Shown here: piece by piece, positions 17,635-26,898 of the stretch
How the letters are laid out: each line of letters begins with the position of its first letter
Numbering within the stretch: position 1 is the first letter of the stretch
The notes under the pieces: model-generated
What the model was told of the DNA's origin: nothing
The model's input: the letters and a program-made list of their open reading frames with translations, nothing else
Databases searched by the model: none
Translations under genes and position numbers: made by a program
Assembly: GCA_016716065.1 (NCBI GenBank)
Contig: JADJXA010000015.1
Coordinates: 1 to 64,000 of the forward strand
Length of the DNA stretch: 64,000 nucleotides
Direction of reading: 5' to 3'
From: Candidatus Leptovillus gracilis
GTDB taxonomy: Bacteria; Chloroflexota; Anaerolineae; Promineifilales; Promineifilaceae

Positions 17635-18585
17635 TTAAGCCCTCGCCTTTGCGCCAGGGACCGGCGTACTGTCCAAAATGTCTTGCACAATCGCGTCTGG
17701 CTCAATGTCTTTGATGCGCGCCGCCGGACCAACAATGATGCGGTGATTAAGCGCCGCGCCGGCCAACGCCTTCACGTCGTCGGGCAGCACATAATCCCGA
17801 CCAAACATGGCCGCTCGCGCCTGCCCCAGGCGATATATTGCCAGAGCGCCTCTGGAGCTGGCCCCCAGGTACACTTCCGGGTGGTCGCGCGTGCTGCGTA
17901 CCAGGTCCACGATGTACTCTTTGACCAGATCGTCAATATACACTTCTTTGATGGCGGTTTGCACGGCCGTTAACTCCTCCACCGAAACCACCTGCTCCAG
18001 GCTTTCCAGGGGATGTTGGCGCTGCTGCTGCTGCAACATATCCATTTCTTCGCTTTTGCTGGCGTAACCCAGGCGAATGCGCAGCATAAAACGGTCTAGC
18101 TGCGCCTCTGGCAGCGGGAACGTGCCCTCATATTCAATCGGGTTTTGTGTCGCCAACACCATAAACGGGCTGCCCAACGGGTAGGTGTGGCCGTCCACCG
18201 TTACCTGGCGTTCTTCCATAGACTCCAACAGCGCCGATTGGGTTTTGGGTGTGGCCCGGTTGATCTCATCCACCAGCACAATTTGGGCGTGGATGGGACC
18301 AGGGCGGAACTCAAATTCGCGCGTTTTTTGGTTAAAAACGGAAACACCGATGACGTCGCTCGGCAGCATATCGGGGGTAAATTGGATGCGTTGGAATTTA
18401 CACCCCACAGAACGGGCCAGCGATTTAGCCAGCATCGTTTTGCCAACGCCGGGCACGTCCTCGATGAGAATGTGGCCCTGGCACAGCAGACCCATCACCG
18501 TCAACTGTACGGCCGTGCGCTTACCAATAATCACATGCTCCACATTTTCTACAATGCGATTGGCAATTTCCTGAACATCAGCCAT
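17635..18585 (-). CDS. MoxR-family AAA+ ATPase
   Basis: 316 residues. Walker A DVPGVGKTMLAKS near residue 43, Walker B VLVDEINRATPKTQSALLE, sensor region VLATQNPIEYEGTFPLPEAQLDRF, then the C-terminal lid. These residues define MoxR ATPases, chaperone-like motors acting with a DUF58 or VWA partner. First gene of a two-gene operon with the DUF58 protein. It diverges from the amylase-pullulanase gene. Confidence 0.92.
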   Translation of the reverse strand: MADVQEIANRIVENVEHVIIGKRTAVQLTVMGLLCQGHILIEDVPGVGKTMLAKSLARSVGCKFQRIQFTPDMLPSDVIGVSVFNQKTREFEFRPGPIHAQIVLVDEINRATPKTQSALLESMEERQVTVDGHTYPLGSPFMVLATQNPIEYEGTFPLPEAQLDRFMLRIRLGYASKSEEMDMLQQQQRQHPLESLEQVVSVEELTAVQTAIKEVYIDDLVKEYIVDLVRSTRDHPEVYLGASSRGALAIYRLGQARAAMFGRDYVLPDDVKALAGAALNHRIIVGPAARIKDIEPDAIVQDILDSTPVPGAKARA

Positions 18586-18790
18586 ATAGACGCTCCTTGT
18601 GGGAAGATAACTTGCCAGAGTATATCAACTTTGTCGGGACTCCGGTACTATTTTGGTGACAATTTGGGGTCTGGCGTAGGGGAATCGTAGTGCTTTTTTC
18701 AGCGCTGGCTCACGTTTGTCCTCTTGGGCAGCGAACAGCAAGCAGGGTGTTCATAACAGACGAATTTTGGCCTGTGGTTTTTGGTCACTA

Positions 18791-18845
18791 TTGACAAAAA
18801 AAAGAGCGGGTGGTATAGTCTCTATTATAGTTGACCTGTCAACTA
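18791..18845 (+). promoter_or_regulatory. Strong promoter with operator-like palindrome for the amylase-pullulanase gene
   Basis: TTGACA (18791-18796), 17 bases, TATAGT (18814-18819): near-perfect sigma-70-type promoter. Right at the expected transcription start lies an 18-bp perfect palindrome, TAGTTGACCTGTCAACTA (18828-18845). A TTGAC-2-GTCAA core of this kind suits a dimeric MarR- or GntR-like repressor; no such regulator gene is nearby. Confidence 0.7.
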
Positions 18846-18968
18846 TTTGTCCAATGATCATCTTCGCAGCCATAACAAATGAGGTTGGTTAGTTGAGCAA
18901 AGCAGTAAGATGTTTACGGCCGTTCGCCTTTGGCGGGCGGCAGCCCATATGATTGTTATTTCCGGCAG

Positions 18969-19007
18969 CGCCTGTCTGGACCTTTGTGTTCAGGCGGGCG
19001 TTTTTTT
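18969..19007 (+). terminator. Leader terminator upstream of the amylase-pullulanase gene
   Basis: 13-bp stem (18969-18981 with 18988-19000, three G:U pairs), six-base loop, then seven T. It lies between the promoter at 18791 and the start codon at 19088, so any transcript from that promoter must pass it: an attenuator layout. The 140-base leader before it (18826-18968) does not match a riboswitch class I recognise. Confidence 0.65.
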
Positions 19008-19087
19008 ATCGGTTTCCAGCCCCAGGACAGCGGCCGTTCATGGCCCCGCCCGGGGTGGAACAGGTTATCCCAGAGAAAGGAGAAGAT

Positions 19088-22000
19088 ATGAACAGGAAGG
19101 TTAAAGCAAGCTGGCGGCTTATCATGAGCGGCCTGTTGGTTTTGCTGTTATTGAGCGGCATGTTTTGGCTGCTGCGCGCCCCGGTTCAGGCGGCCGAAGA
19201 GGTAAGTTTGCCAGAACAGACAACGGCCGTCACCGACGAGGTGCGCGCTCCAGCCGCCACCAACTGGTGTGTCGCCGGTGATTTTCAGGGCTGGAACAAC
19301 AACAGCACCCCCATCTACGACGACGGTTCCAACGGCGATCTGATTGCCGGTGACGGCGTTTATTCGTTGGATGTCATCCTCCCCACCGCCGGCCGCCAAG
19401 AGTTTAAGGCCGTTGAATGTGGCGTTTGGGCCAATGCGTTCCCCAGCGATAACGCCTGGTTGGTCACAGCAAACGACAGCCAGACGGTCAAACTCACCTT
19501 CGACACCAACAATTACAGCGCCAACGCTGGCGCGGTTTTCCTGCCGCAGCAAAACATTGTCAACGTCTGGGGTGATACGCTGCCGACCAGTTTTACAGCG
19601 GTTGGTCCCTGGCAGGGCTGGAACAATACGGCCGTTACCACCACCCTGAGCGACATCGGCAGCGGCATCTACCGGCTGGCTTACGAATTTGCCAACGCCG
19701 GTTCTTATGAAGCCAAAATCGTGCAGACCGGCAGTTGGGACAATCAATTTGGGACCGACGGCCGTAACAAGAATGCGCCCACCATCCCCTTTAGCACCAC
19801 CGGAGCCAACCAAACAGTCATCTTCTTACTCGATGTGGTCGCCGGGCGCGTATCCATCACCCCCAACGGCAGCAGCGCCGGCGCCTGGTGCGCCGCCGGT
19901 GATTTCCAGGGCTGGAACAACGCCAGCACACCCCTGTATGACGATGGCAGCAATGGCGACCTGTTGGGTGGCGATGGCGTCTTCTCCCGCGACGTGGTTG
20001 TTGATGCGAACGGCCGTTATGAATTTAAGGCGGTGGAGTGTGGCAACTGGGACGTCGGTTTCCCCAGCAACAACGCCTGGCTGTTCACCACAGTGCCCAG
20101 CCAGACCGTCAAGATAACCTTCGACACCAACAATCACAGCGGCGATGCTGGCCTGCCCTTCCGTCCTACGCAAAACATCGTCAATGCCTGGGACGATATG
20201 CCCGCCAGTTTCACCATGGTCGGTCCCTGGCAGGGTTGGGCCAATGACAACCCGGCCACCGCCATGACTGCTTTAGGCAATGGCGCCCACATCCTGACCT
20301 ACACTTTCGACGCCGGTAATTACGAAGCCAAAGCCAGCACAACCGGCGATTGGGGCAATCAGGTTGGCAGCGACGGCCGTAACATAAACGCCCCCACCAT
20401 CCCCTTCACCGTCAACACCAATGGCGATGTGGTTTCCTTCTTGCTCGATGGACGCACCGGCCGACTGGCTGCCTTCATCCCCGCGCCGCTGCTGCCCCCC
20501 ATAGACCCGGCGCTCATTCGCGCCCCCATCTCCCATACGGTCCAAGACGAAGTGTTCTACTTCGCCCTGACCGACCGCTATAAAGATGGCGACCCCACCA
20601 ACAACACCGGCGGCATCCCCGGCGGTCCCACCGACCATGGTTACGACCCCACCGACATCAGCTATTACCACGGCGGCGATTTGTCTGGCCTGGCCGCCGC
20701 TCCTACGCTGGATTACATCGAAGGTCTGGGCGTCTCGGCCATCTGGATTACCCCCGTCTTCGAGAACAACCCCACCCAGCCAGACAGCACGGCTACCAAC
20801 GGCATCGGCGCGGCCTACCATGGCTATTGGATTCTTGATTACGAAACGGCCGATCCCCACCTGGGCACAGACCAGGAATTGGTCGCCTTTATCAACGCCG
20901 CCCACGCGCGCGGCATCAAAGTCTACTTTGATTTTGTCGCCAACCACACCGGCGACCTGATCAACTACGTCGGCGGCGCGTCGGCCTACCGCTACAAGGA
21001 AGATTATCCCTACCGCGACGCCAACGGCGTGGCTTTTGACGACCGCGACTACATCTTCGGTCTTTTCCCGGCGCTGGACCCGGCCGTCAGTTTCCCCTAC
21101 GTACCGCAGATAGCCCCGGCCAACGCCAACCGCAAAGCGCCGGCCTGGCTAAACAACCCCATCTACTACCACAATCGTGGCGATTCCACCTTCGCCGGGG
21201 AAAGCTCCACCTATGGCGACTTCTTCGGCCTGGACGACCTGTTCACCGAACAACCCTTTGTGGTCGCCGGATTCACCGACATCCTCACCAGCACCATCGC
21301 CACCTACGACGTAGATGGCTACCGCATGGATACCGTCAAACACGTCAACATCGAATTCTGGCAGCAGGTGATCCCGGCGGTGATGGTTTACGCCACCAAC
21401 AATGGCAAGCCAGACTTCTTCATCTTTGGTGAAGTGTTTGATGGCAGCGCAGCCAATATGAGCCAGTTCACCACCCAGGGCGCGATGCCGTCGGTGTTGG
21501 ATTTTGGCCTGCACGGCGCAGCCCGCAACTTCGCAGTGAACGGCGGGGCCACCGACAACCTGCGCAACCTCTACGCCAACGACGACTATTTCACCGATGC
21601 CGACAGCAATGCCTATCAGTTGGGCACGTTTGTCAGCAACCATGATGGCGGCATTGAGCGGCTGGGGCATTGGCTGCGCCAGGACCAGGGCGGCGCGTCT
21701 GACGCCGAGCTGGTGGCCCGCATGGAACTGGGACACGCCCTGCTTTTCTTTGGGCGCGGTTTCCCGGTGCTTTATTACGGCGATGAGCAAGGTTTTGTCG
21801 GCGGCGGCAGCGACAAACTGGCCCGCGAAGATATGTTCGCCAGCCAGGTTGCCGCCTACAATGGCGACCTCATCGGCACAGATGATACCGTCGCCGATGA
21901 CAACTTTGACGCGACGCATCCGCTGTATCAATCGTATGCTGACCTTGCGGCCGTGCGCGACGCCCATCTGGCGCTGCGGCGTGGGGCGCAAATCCACCGC

Positions 22001-25000
22001 TACAGTCAGGACAGCGCCGGTATCTACGCTTTCTCGCGCATTGAACGAGGCGAGAAGGTGGAATATGTTGTGGCATTAAACAATGCCACCATCGCCCAGG
22101 CGGCGGATGTGCCGGTATATACGGCCGACATGGGCTTTACGGCCGTTTACCCCCCCACCGCCACCGTCATCACCTCCACCCAGGATGCGCTGCTGAACGT
22201 CTCCGTCCCGGCCCTGAGCGCGGTGGTCTACCGGGCCAACGCCCCACTGCCCACGCGCAGCCCGGCCGACGCGCCCGATGTCACCTTCACGACGCCAGCG
22301 CCCGACAGCACGGTGAACGGCCGTGTCGAAGTTGGCGTAAATCTCAGCGCCCCCGTCTTCGCCGAAGTCAACTTCTCGGTGAAAATTGGCGCTGGTCCCT
22401 ACGAATACATCGGCACAGACAACAACGCCCCTTACCGCATCTTCTACGATGTCAGCGGCATCCCCGTGGGCACACCCCTCATCTTCCAGGCCATCGTCAA
22501 CGACCTGAACGGCGGTTACAAGAACAACATCGTCAACGTCGTCGTCGGCCAGCAGTCGGTTCCCGGCCAGGAGGATTACGCCATCATCCACTACTATCGG
22601 CCGGCCGGTGATTATGGCGACTTCACCAGCAGCAACTGGGAAGATTTTTGGGGCTTGCACCTGTGGGGCGATGCCATAGACCCCAGCGAAGTCACCGAAT
22701 GGACCTCACCCAAGCCGTTTGCCGGGTTCGACGACTTTGGCGCGTTTGTCGCCATCAAGCTGCAAGACATCAACCAACCGATCAACTTCATCATCCATCG
22801 CGGTAACGACAAAGACACCCCGGCCGACCGCAGCTTTGAGCCATCGGAAACGCCGGAAATCTGGCTGATCCAGGGCGATACCACCAACTACCCCTCCCGC
22901 GCCGAAGCGATGGGCGAGACATTGGTCCACTACAACCGCCCTGATGGAATCTATACCGATTGGGGTCTGCACCTGTGGCAAGACGGCGCCCCGCCCCTGA
23001 CCAACTGGCCGGACCGCGAACTGCCGAGCAGCTATGACGACTTTGGCGCGGTGTACAGCATCACCACCAACATCTATCCCACTCTGGAAGTCACCCGTGG
23101 GCTGAACTTCATCGTCCACAATGGCGCGGGCGTGCAAGAACCGCAGCGCACCTACACCCCCACCGTCAACTACGAAATCTGGGTCAACTCTGGCGAGGAT
23201 GATTGGTACGGCCAACAAGGCGCAGCCACCGATACGGCCACCATCCACTACCACCGCTGCCTGGGCGACTTTGGCGATTACAGCAGCAGCAATTTCAACG
23301 ATTTCTGGGGCCTGCACCTGTGGACCGGCGCGCTGACGCCCACCCAGTGGACCGAACCCCTCAAACCCATCGGCCAGGATGCTTTTGGCGTGGTCTTTGA
23401 GGTTGCGCTGCAACCGGACGCCGCCTCCCTCAACTACATTCTCCATCGCGGCGACGAAAAAGACACCCCGGCCGACCAATCGTTGAATCTGGTCACCAAA
23501 GGGTACGAAATCTGGATCGTCAACGGTGATGTGGTGGATGAAAACGGCATTCGCCGCCAGATTACGTCTGAACCCATCGCCTTCTCCATCGCCAACCAGG
23601 TGTGCGCCGGAGCGACCATCGGCAACATTGACCAGCAAATGGCCCACTGGCTGACAGACAATACCATCGGCTGGAGTCCTCTGGTGGCTGCCGATCAGGT
23701 CTTCTTGCACGCCGCGCCTACCGGCGGCCTGATCCTGGACGAAAACGGTATCAGCGGTGGCGCGGTCTACACCCTGACGCAAAACGGCGTCATCGCCGGG
23801 GACATCGCCGCCAAATTCCCGCATCTGGCCGGAATCCCGGCCTGGGAGCTAGACGCGGCCGATGCGACCAACGCGCCGGAACTGCTGAAGGGGCAAATCG
23901 CCGTCTCCGCCTTTGCCGGTGGGGATTTGGTAGACGCCACCGGCTTGCAAATCCCCGGCGTGCTGGATGATTTGTACGCCGATGCCGCCTATGGCGAACA
24001 GCTTGGCCCAGTCTGGATCGGCGGCACGCCCGCCCTGAAGTTGTGGGCGCCGACGGCCAAATCGGTTACGCTGCACATCTTTGACGACGCCAATCCGGCG
24101 ACGACCAGCATCACCCAGACGATGGTGTTGAACCCCGACAGCGGCATCTGGAGTCTTGTGGGGCCGCCTAACTGGAAGAACAAGTATTACCTCTACGAAG
24201 TGGAGGTGTACGTCCACAGCACCGGGGAGGTCGAACACAATATTGTCACCGACCCGTATTCGTATGGTCTGGCGATGAACAGCACGCGCAGCCAATTGGT
24301 GAATCTGGCCGATTCGGCGCTGAAGCCGGTGGGCTGGGATGCGCTGGTGAAGCCACCGCTGGTAAACCCGGAAGACATCTCGGTTTACGAAGTCCATGTG
24401 CGTGATTTCAGCGTCAGCGACCCGTTGGTGCTGCCGCAGGACCGGGGGACGTTTAAGGCGTTCACCTATATGAACAGCTATGGGATGCTGCACCTGCGCA
24501 GCCTGGCAGATGCGGGTCTGACCCATCTGCACCTGCTGCCGGTGTTCGACATCGCCACCATCAACGAGGACAAATCTACCTGGCAGCAGCCAGACTTCAC
24601 CGGCGCAGACATGGGGCCGGCTTCACCCGACCAACAAGCCGCGGTAACGGCCGTTGCCGATACCGACGCCTTCAACTGGGGCTACGATCCCTTCCACTAT
24701 ACTGTGCCCGAAGGCAGCTACAGCACCGTGCCCACCGGAACCATGCGCATCTTCGAGTTCCGCCAAATGGTGCAGTCGCTCAATCAAAACGACCTGCGCG
24801 TGGTGATGGATGTGGTCTACAACCACACCAACGCCTCCGGCCAGAGCAGCAATTCCGTCTTGGACAAGGTTGTGCCCGGCTATTACCATCGTCTCAACGG
24901 CGTGGGCAGTGTGGAAACCAGCACCTGCTGCCAAAACACGGCCACCGAACATGACATGATGGAAAAACTAATGGTTGACTCGATTGTGACCTGGGCCAAG

Positions 25001-26419
25001 TATTACAAGGTAGACGCCTTCCGCTTCGACCTGATGGGCCACCACATGAAAGACGACATGCTGGCTGTGCGCGCCGCCCTGGACGCCCTGACGCTGGAAA
25101 ATGACGGCGTGGATGGCAGCGCCATCTACGTCTACGGCGAAGGCTGGAACTTTGGCGAAGTGGCAAACAACGCCCGCGGCGTAAACGCGACGCAGCTTAA
25201 TATGGCCGGAACGGGCATCGGCACATTCAGCGACCGTCTGCGCGACGCGGTGCGTGGTCCCAGCCCGTTTGCCAGCGGCCTGGACCTGCAAAACCAGGGC
25301 TTTGCCAACGGCCTGTACTATGACCCCAACAGCCATCCGCAGGGAGACGCCCTGGCGCGGCTGCTGCTGCTGTCTGACCAGATTCGCATCGGGCTGGCGG
25401 GCAACCTGGCCGATTACGAGTTTACAGACCGCAATGGCAACCTGGTGACAGGCGCGCAAGTGGACTACAACGGTCAGCCAACCGGCTACACGGCCGATCC
25501 GCAGGAACACATCGTCTATATCTCCAAACACGACAACCAGACGTTGTACGACATCAACGCCTACGCCCTGCCGCTGGGCACGAGCATGGCTGACCGGGTG
25601 CGCGTGCAGCAAATGGGGCTGAGCATCGTTTCGTTGAGCCAGGGCGTGCCCTTCTTCCATGCTGGCAGCGACCTGCTGCGCTCTAAATCTTTGGATCGCG
25701 ACAGCTACAATTCCGGTGATTGGTTCAACAAGTTGGACTTCACTTACGCCAGCAGCAACTGGGGTGTGGGTCTGCCGGTAGCCGGGGTCAATTCGGCCAA
25801 CTGGTTTGTGATGGAACCGCTGTTGAGCAACCCGGCGCTCAAGCCGAACAACGCGGCTATCTCCCAATCGGCTGCGCTGTACCAGGAATGGCTGGCGATT
25901 CGCAGCAGTTCGCCGCTGTTCCGGCTGACAACCGCCGCCGACGTGCAGGCGCGTCTGACCTTTGAAAATGTCGGCCCCAACCAGATTCCAGGCCTCATTG
26001 TCATGAATCTGGCCGACCTGGGCGCGGGCATAACCGACCTGGACCCCAGCCATGACTGGATTGTGGTCTTGTTCAACGCCAACGACGTGACGCAAACCAT
26101 CAGCAGCACCGCCTGGCTGAACCAGGAGTTAACATTGCACCCGGTGCAGGCCAACTCGGTGGACGAGGTGGTGAAGCAGACCACCTTCGACAGTGCGACG
26201 GGCACGTTTGTGGTGCCGGGGCGGACAACGGCCGTGTTTGTCATCGAACAAACCTACACCTATTTCTTCCCGGTCATTGCCAAACAAGGAAACCTGAGCG
26301 CCGCGGCTGAACCAATGGATGTGGCGGCTGCGCCAACGGCCGTTACCCCCTGGGTGGCCGTGCTGGTGATGCCCGCCATGCTGGTGGGCATGCTGCCTAT
26401 GCGTCGTCGAAGCGTCTAA
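19088..26419 (+). CDS. Giant secreted amylase-pullulanase with two GH13 domains
   Basis: 2,443 residues from the ATG at 19088, chosen for AAAGGAG just upstream and the signal peptide (helix about 11-30, cleavage near PVQAAEE). Order: two alternating pairs of X25/CBM-like starch modules (DFQGWNN and GPWQGW repeats, about 55-485); first GH13 domain from about 490 with nucleophile D in GYRMDT (about 747), acid E in FGEVFDG (about 781) and D in NHDGG (about 852); an Ig-like module; three pullulanase-associated CBM41-like modules (about 1160, 1275, 1380, each with GLHLW); a CBM48-like module; second GH13 domain of pullulanase type with YNHTNA (about 1911), FRFDLMGH (about 1980) and YGEGWNF (about 2017). 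A hydrophobic segment and RRR tail at the end suggest surface anchoring. It would cut both alpha-1,4 and alpha-1,6 bonds of starch, glycogen or pullulan outside the cell. Confidence 0.93.
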   Translation: MNRKVKASWRLIMSGLLVLLLLSGMFWLLRAPVQAAEEVSLPEQTTAVTDEVRAPAATNWCVAGDFQGWNNNSTPIYDDGSNGDLIAGDGVYSLDVILPTAGRQEFKAVECGVWANAFPSDNAWLVTANDSQTVKLTFDTNNYSANAGAVFLPQQNIVNVWGDTLPTSFTAVGPWQGWNNTAVTTTLSDIGSGIYRLAYEFANAGSYEAKIVQTGSWDNQFGTDGRNKNAPTIPFSTTGANQTVIFLLDVVAGRVSITPNGSSAGAWCAAGDFQGWNNASTPLYDDGSNGDLLGGDGVFSRDVVVDANGRYEFKAVECGNWDVGFPSNNAWLFTTVPSQTVKITFDTNNHSGDAGLPFRPTQNIVNAWDDMPASFTMVGPWQGWANDNPATAMTALGNGAHILTYTFDAGNYEAKASTTGDWGNQVGSDGRNINAPTIPFTVNTNGDVVSFLLDGRTGRLAAFIPAPLLPPIDPALIRAPISHTVQDEVFYFALTDRYKDGDPTNNTGGIPGGPTDHGYDPTDISYYHGGDLSGLAAAPTLDYIEGLGVSAIWITPVFENNPTQPDSTATNGIGAAYHGYWILDYETADPHLGTDQELVAFINAAHARGIKVYFDFVANHTGDLINYVGGASAYRYKEDYPYRDANGVAFDDRDYIFGLFPALDPAVSFPYVPQIAPANANRKAPAWLNNPIYYHNRGDSTFAGESSTYGDFFGLDDLFTEQPFVVAGFTDILTSTIATYDVDGYRMDTVKHVNIEFWQQVIPAVMVYATNNGKPDFFIFGEVFDGSAANMSQFTTQGAMPSVLDFGLHGAARNFAVNGGATDNLRNLYANDDYFTDADSNAYQLGTFVSNHDGGIERLGHWLRQDQGGASDAELVARMELGHALLFFGRGFPVLYYGDEQGFVGGGSDKLAREDMFASQVAAYNGDLIGTDDTVADDNFDATHPLYQSYADLAAVRDAHLALRRGAQIHRYSQDSAGIYAFSRIERGEKVEYVVALNNATIAQAADVPVYTADMGFTAVYPPTATVITSTQDALLNVSVPALSAVVYRANAPLPTRSPADAPDVTFTTPAPDSTVNGRVEVGVNLSAPVFAEVNFSVKIGAGPYEYIGTDNNAPYRIFYDVSGIPVGTPLIFQAIVNDLNGGYKNNIVNVVVGQQSVPGQEDYAIIHYYRPAGDYGDFTSSNWEDFWGLHLWGDAIDPSEVTEWTSPKPFAGFDDFGAFVAIKLQDINQPINFIIHRGNDKDTPADRSFEPSETPEIWLIQGDTTNYPSRAEAMGETLVHYNRPDGIYTDWGLHLWQDGAPPLTNWPDRELPSSYDDFGAVYSITTNIYPTLEVTRGLNFIVHNGAGVQEPQRTYTPTVNYEIWVNSGEDDWYGQQGAATDTATIHYHRCLGDFGDYSSSNFNDFWGLHLWTGALTPTQWTEPLKPIGQDAFGVVFEVALQPDAASLNYILHRGDEKDTPADQSLNLVTKGYEIWIVNGDVVDENGIRRQITSEPIAFSIANQVCAGATIGNIDQQMAHWLTDNTIGWSPLVAADQVFLHAAPTGGLILDENGISGGAVYTLTQNGVIAGDIAAKFPHLAGIPAWELDAADATNAPELLKGQIAVSAFAGGDLVDATGLQIPGVLDDLYADAAYGEQLGPVWIGGTPALKLWAPTAKSVTLHIFDDANPATTSITQTMVLNPDSGIWSLVGPPNWKNKYYLYEVEVYVHSTGEVEHNIVTDPYSYGLAMNSTRSQLVNLADSALKPVGWDALVKPPLVNPEDISVYEVHVRDFSVSDPLVLPQDRGTFKAFTYMNSYGMLHLRSLADAGLTHLHLLPVFDIATINEDKSTWQQPDFTGADMGPASPDQQAAVTAVADTDAFNWGYDPFHYTVPEGSYSTVPTGTMRIFEFRQMVQSLNQNDLRVVMDVVYNHTNASGQSSNSVLDKVVPGYYHRLNGVGSVETSTCCQNTATEHDMMEKLMVDSIVTWAKYYKVDAFRFDLMGHHMKDDMLAVRAALDALTLENDGVDGSAIYVYGEGWNFGEVANNARGVNATQLNMAGTGIGTFSDRLRDAVRGPSPFASGLDLQNQGFANGLYYDPNSHPQGDALARLLLLSDQIRIGLAGNLADYEFTDRNGNLVTGAQVDYNGQPTGYTADPQEHIVYISKHDNQTLYDINAYALPLGTSMADRVRVQQMGLSIVSLSQGVPFFHAGSDLLRSKSLDRDSYNSGDWFNKLDFTYASSNWGVGLPVAGVNSANWFVMEPLLSNPALKPNNAAISQSAALYQEWLAIRSSSPLFRLTTAADVQARLTFENVGPNQIPGLIVMNLADLGAGITDLDPSHDWIVVLFNANDVTQTISSTAWLNQELTLHPVQANSVDEVVKQTTFDSATGTFVVPGRTTAVFVIEQTYTYFFPVIAKQGNLSAAAEPMDVAAAPTAVTPWVAVLVMPAMLVGMLPMRRRSV

Positions 26420-26435
26420 CATCAAAGTAAAACGT

Positions 26436-26467
26436 CAGACCTGGCAGGCCGCGGCCTGCCAGGTCTG
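26436..26467. terminator. Perfect palindrome after the amylase-pullulanase gene
   Basis: 32-bp perfect palindrome with 16-base arms (cagacctggcaggccg and its complement, no loop), 17 bases after the stop codon. No T-run follows, so it may stabilise the mRNA 3' end or act with other factors rather than as a classical terminator. Confidence 0.5.
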
Positions 26468-26476
26468 AATCAGAGT

Positions 26477-26505
26477 TTGCCGCAAAGAAATGTTTATGTT
26501 ATCAT
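26477..26505 (+). promoter_or_regulatory. Probable rpsT promoter
   Basis: TTGCCG (26477-26482), 17 bases, TATCAT (26500-26505), 55 bases before the rpsT start. The same TTGCC-type -35 box is used in front of the valS leader. Confidence 0.45.
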
Positions 26506-26560
26506 CCGCACGCTCTCACGCCTTCCGTGAATATCGTCAGACAATTACGGAGGTAAAACA

Positions 26561-26836
26561 ATGGCTAATAAAGAATCAGCCAAAAAACGTATGCGGCAAG
26601 TTGACAAGCGAACGGCGCGTAACCGGACGTACAAGGCATCGGCCCGAACCTACATCAAGAAAGTCCGTCGCTTGATTGATGAAGGCAAATTAGAAGAAGC
26701 CGAAGCAGCCGCTCAGAACGCCTACAGCACCTTAGACAAAGCAGCCCGGAAGAATATCATTCATCCTGGTAATGCCTCCCGTCGCAAAGGCCGCATTATG
26801 GCCGCTCTGGCAGCAGCACGTACAAAAGAAGCGTAA
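26561..26836 (+). CDS. rpsT: 30S ribosomal protein S20
   Basis: 91 residues starting MANKESAKKRMRQVDKRTAR, the standard S20 N-terminus, with the helical core KKVRRLIDEGKLEEA and the C-terminal KNIIHPGNASRRKGRI motif. It binds 16S rRNA early in small-subunit assembly. Ribosome site CGGAGG. Own promoter-like boxes upstream and a terminator downstream suggest it is transcribed alone. S20 usually has 85-90 residues, so it is full length. Confidence 0.97.
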   Translation: MANKESAKKRMRQVDKRTARNRTYKASARTYIKKVRRLIDEGKLEEAEAAAQNAYSTLDKAARKNIIHPGNASRRKGRIMAALAAARTKEA

Positions 26837-26863
26837 AACTAACTTTGGCAATTGCCCATATAG

Positions 26864-26898
26864 AACGTCACTTTCTAACGGAAGTGGCGTTTTTTTTA
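26864..26898 (+). terminator. rpsT intrinsic terminator
   Basis: Stem aacgtcactttc / ggaagtggcgtt (two G:U pairs) with loop taac, followed by eight T. It lies between convergent rpsT and the response regulator gene, whose stop is at 26896. Confidence 0.85.

Noticed and set aside
18826..18968. Known riboswitch (cyclic di-GMP type) in the amylase-pullulanase leader
   Set aside because: A gagcaaagc segment invited the idea, but the paired elements of that class are not found.
18953..19087. Longer amylase-pullulanase start at a TTG
   Set aside because: It lies within the leader terminator hairpin and would hide the signal peptide; ATG 19088 has a clear ribosome site.
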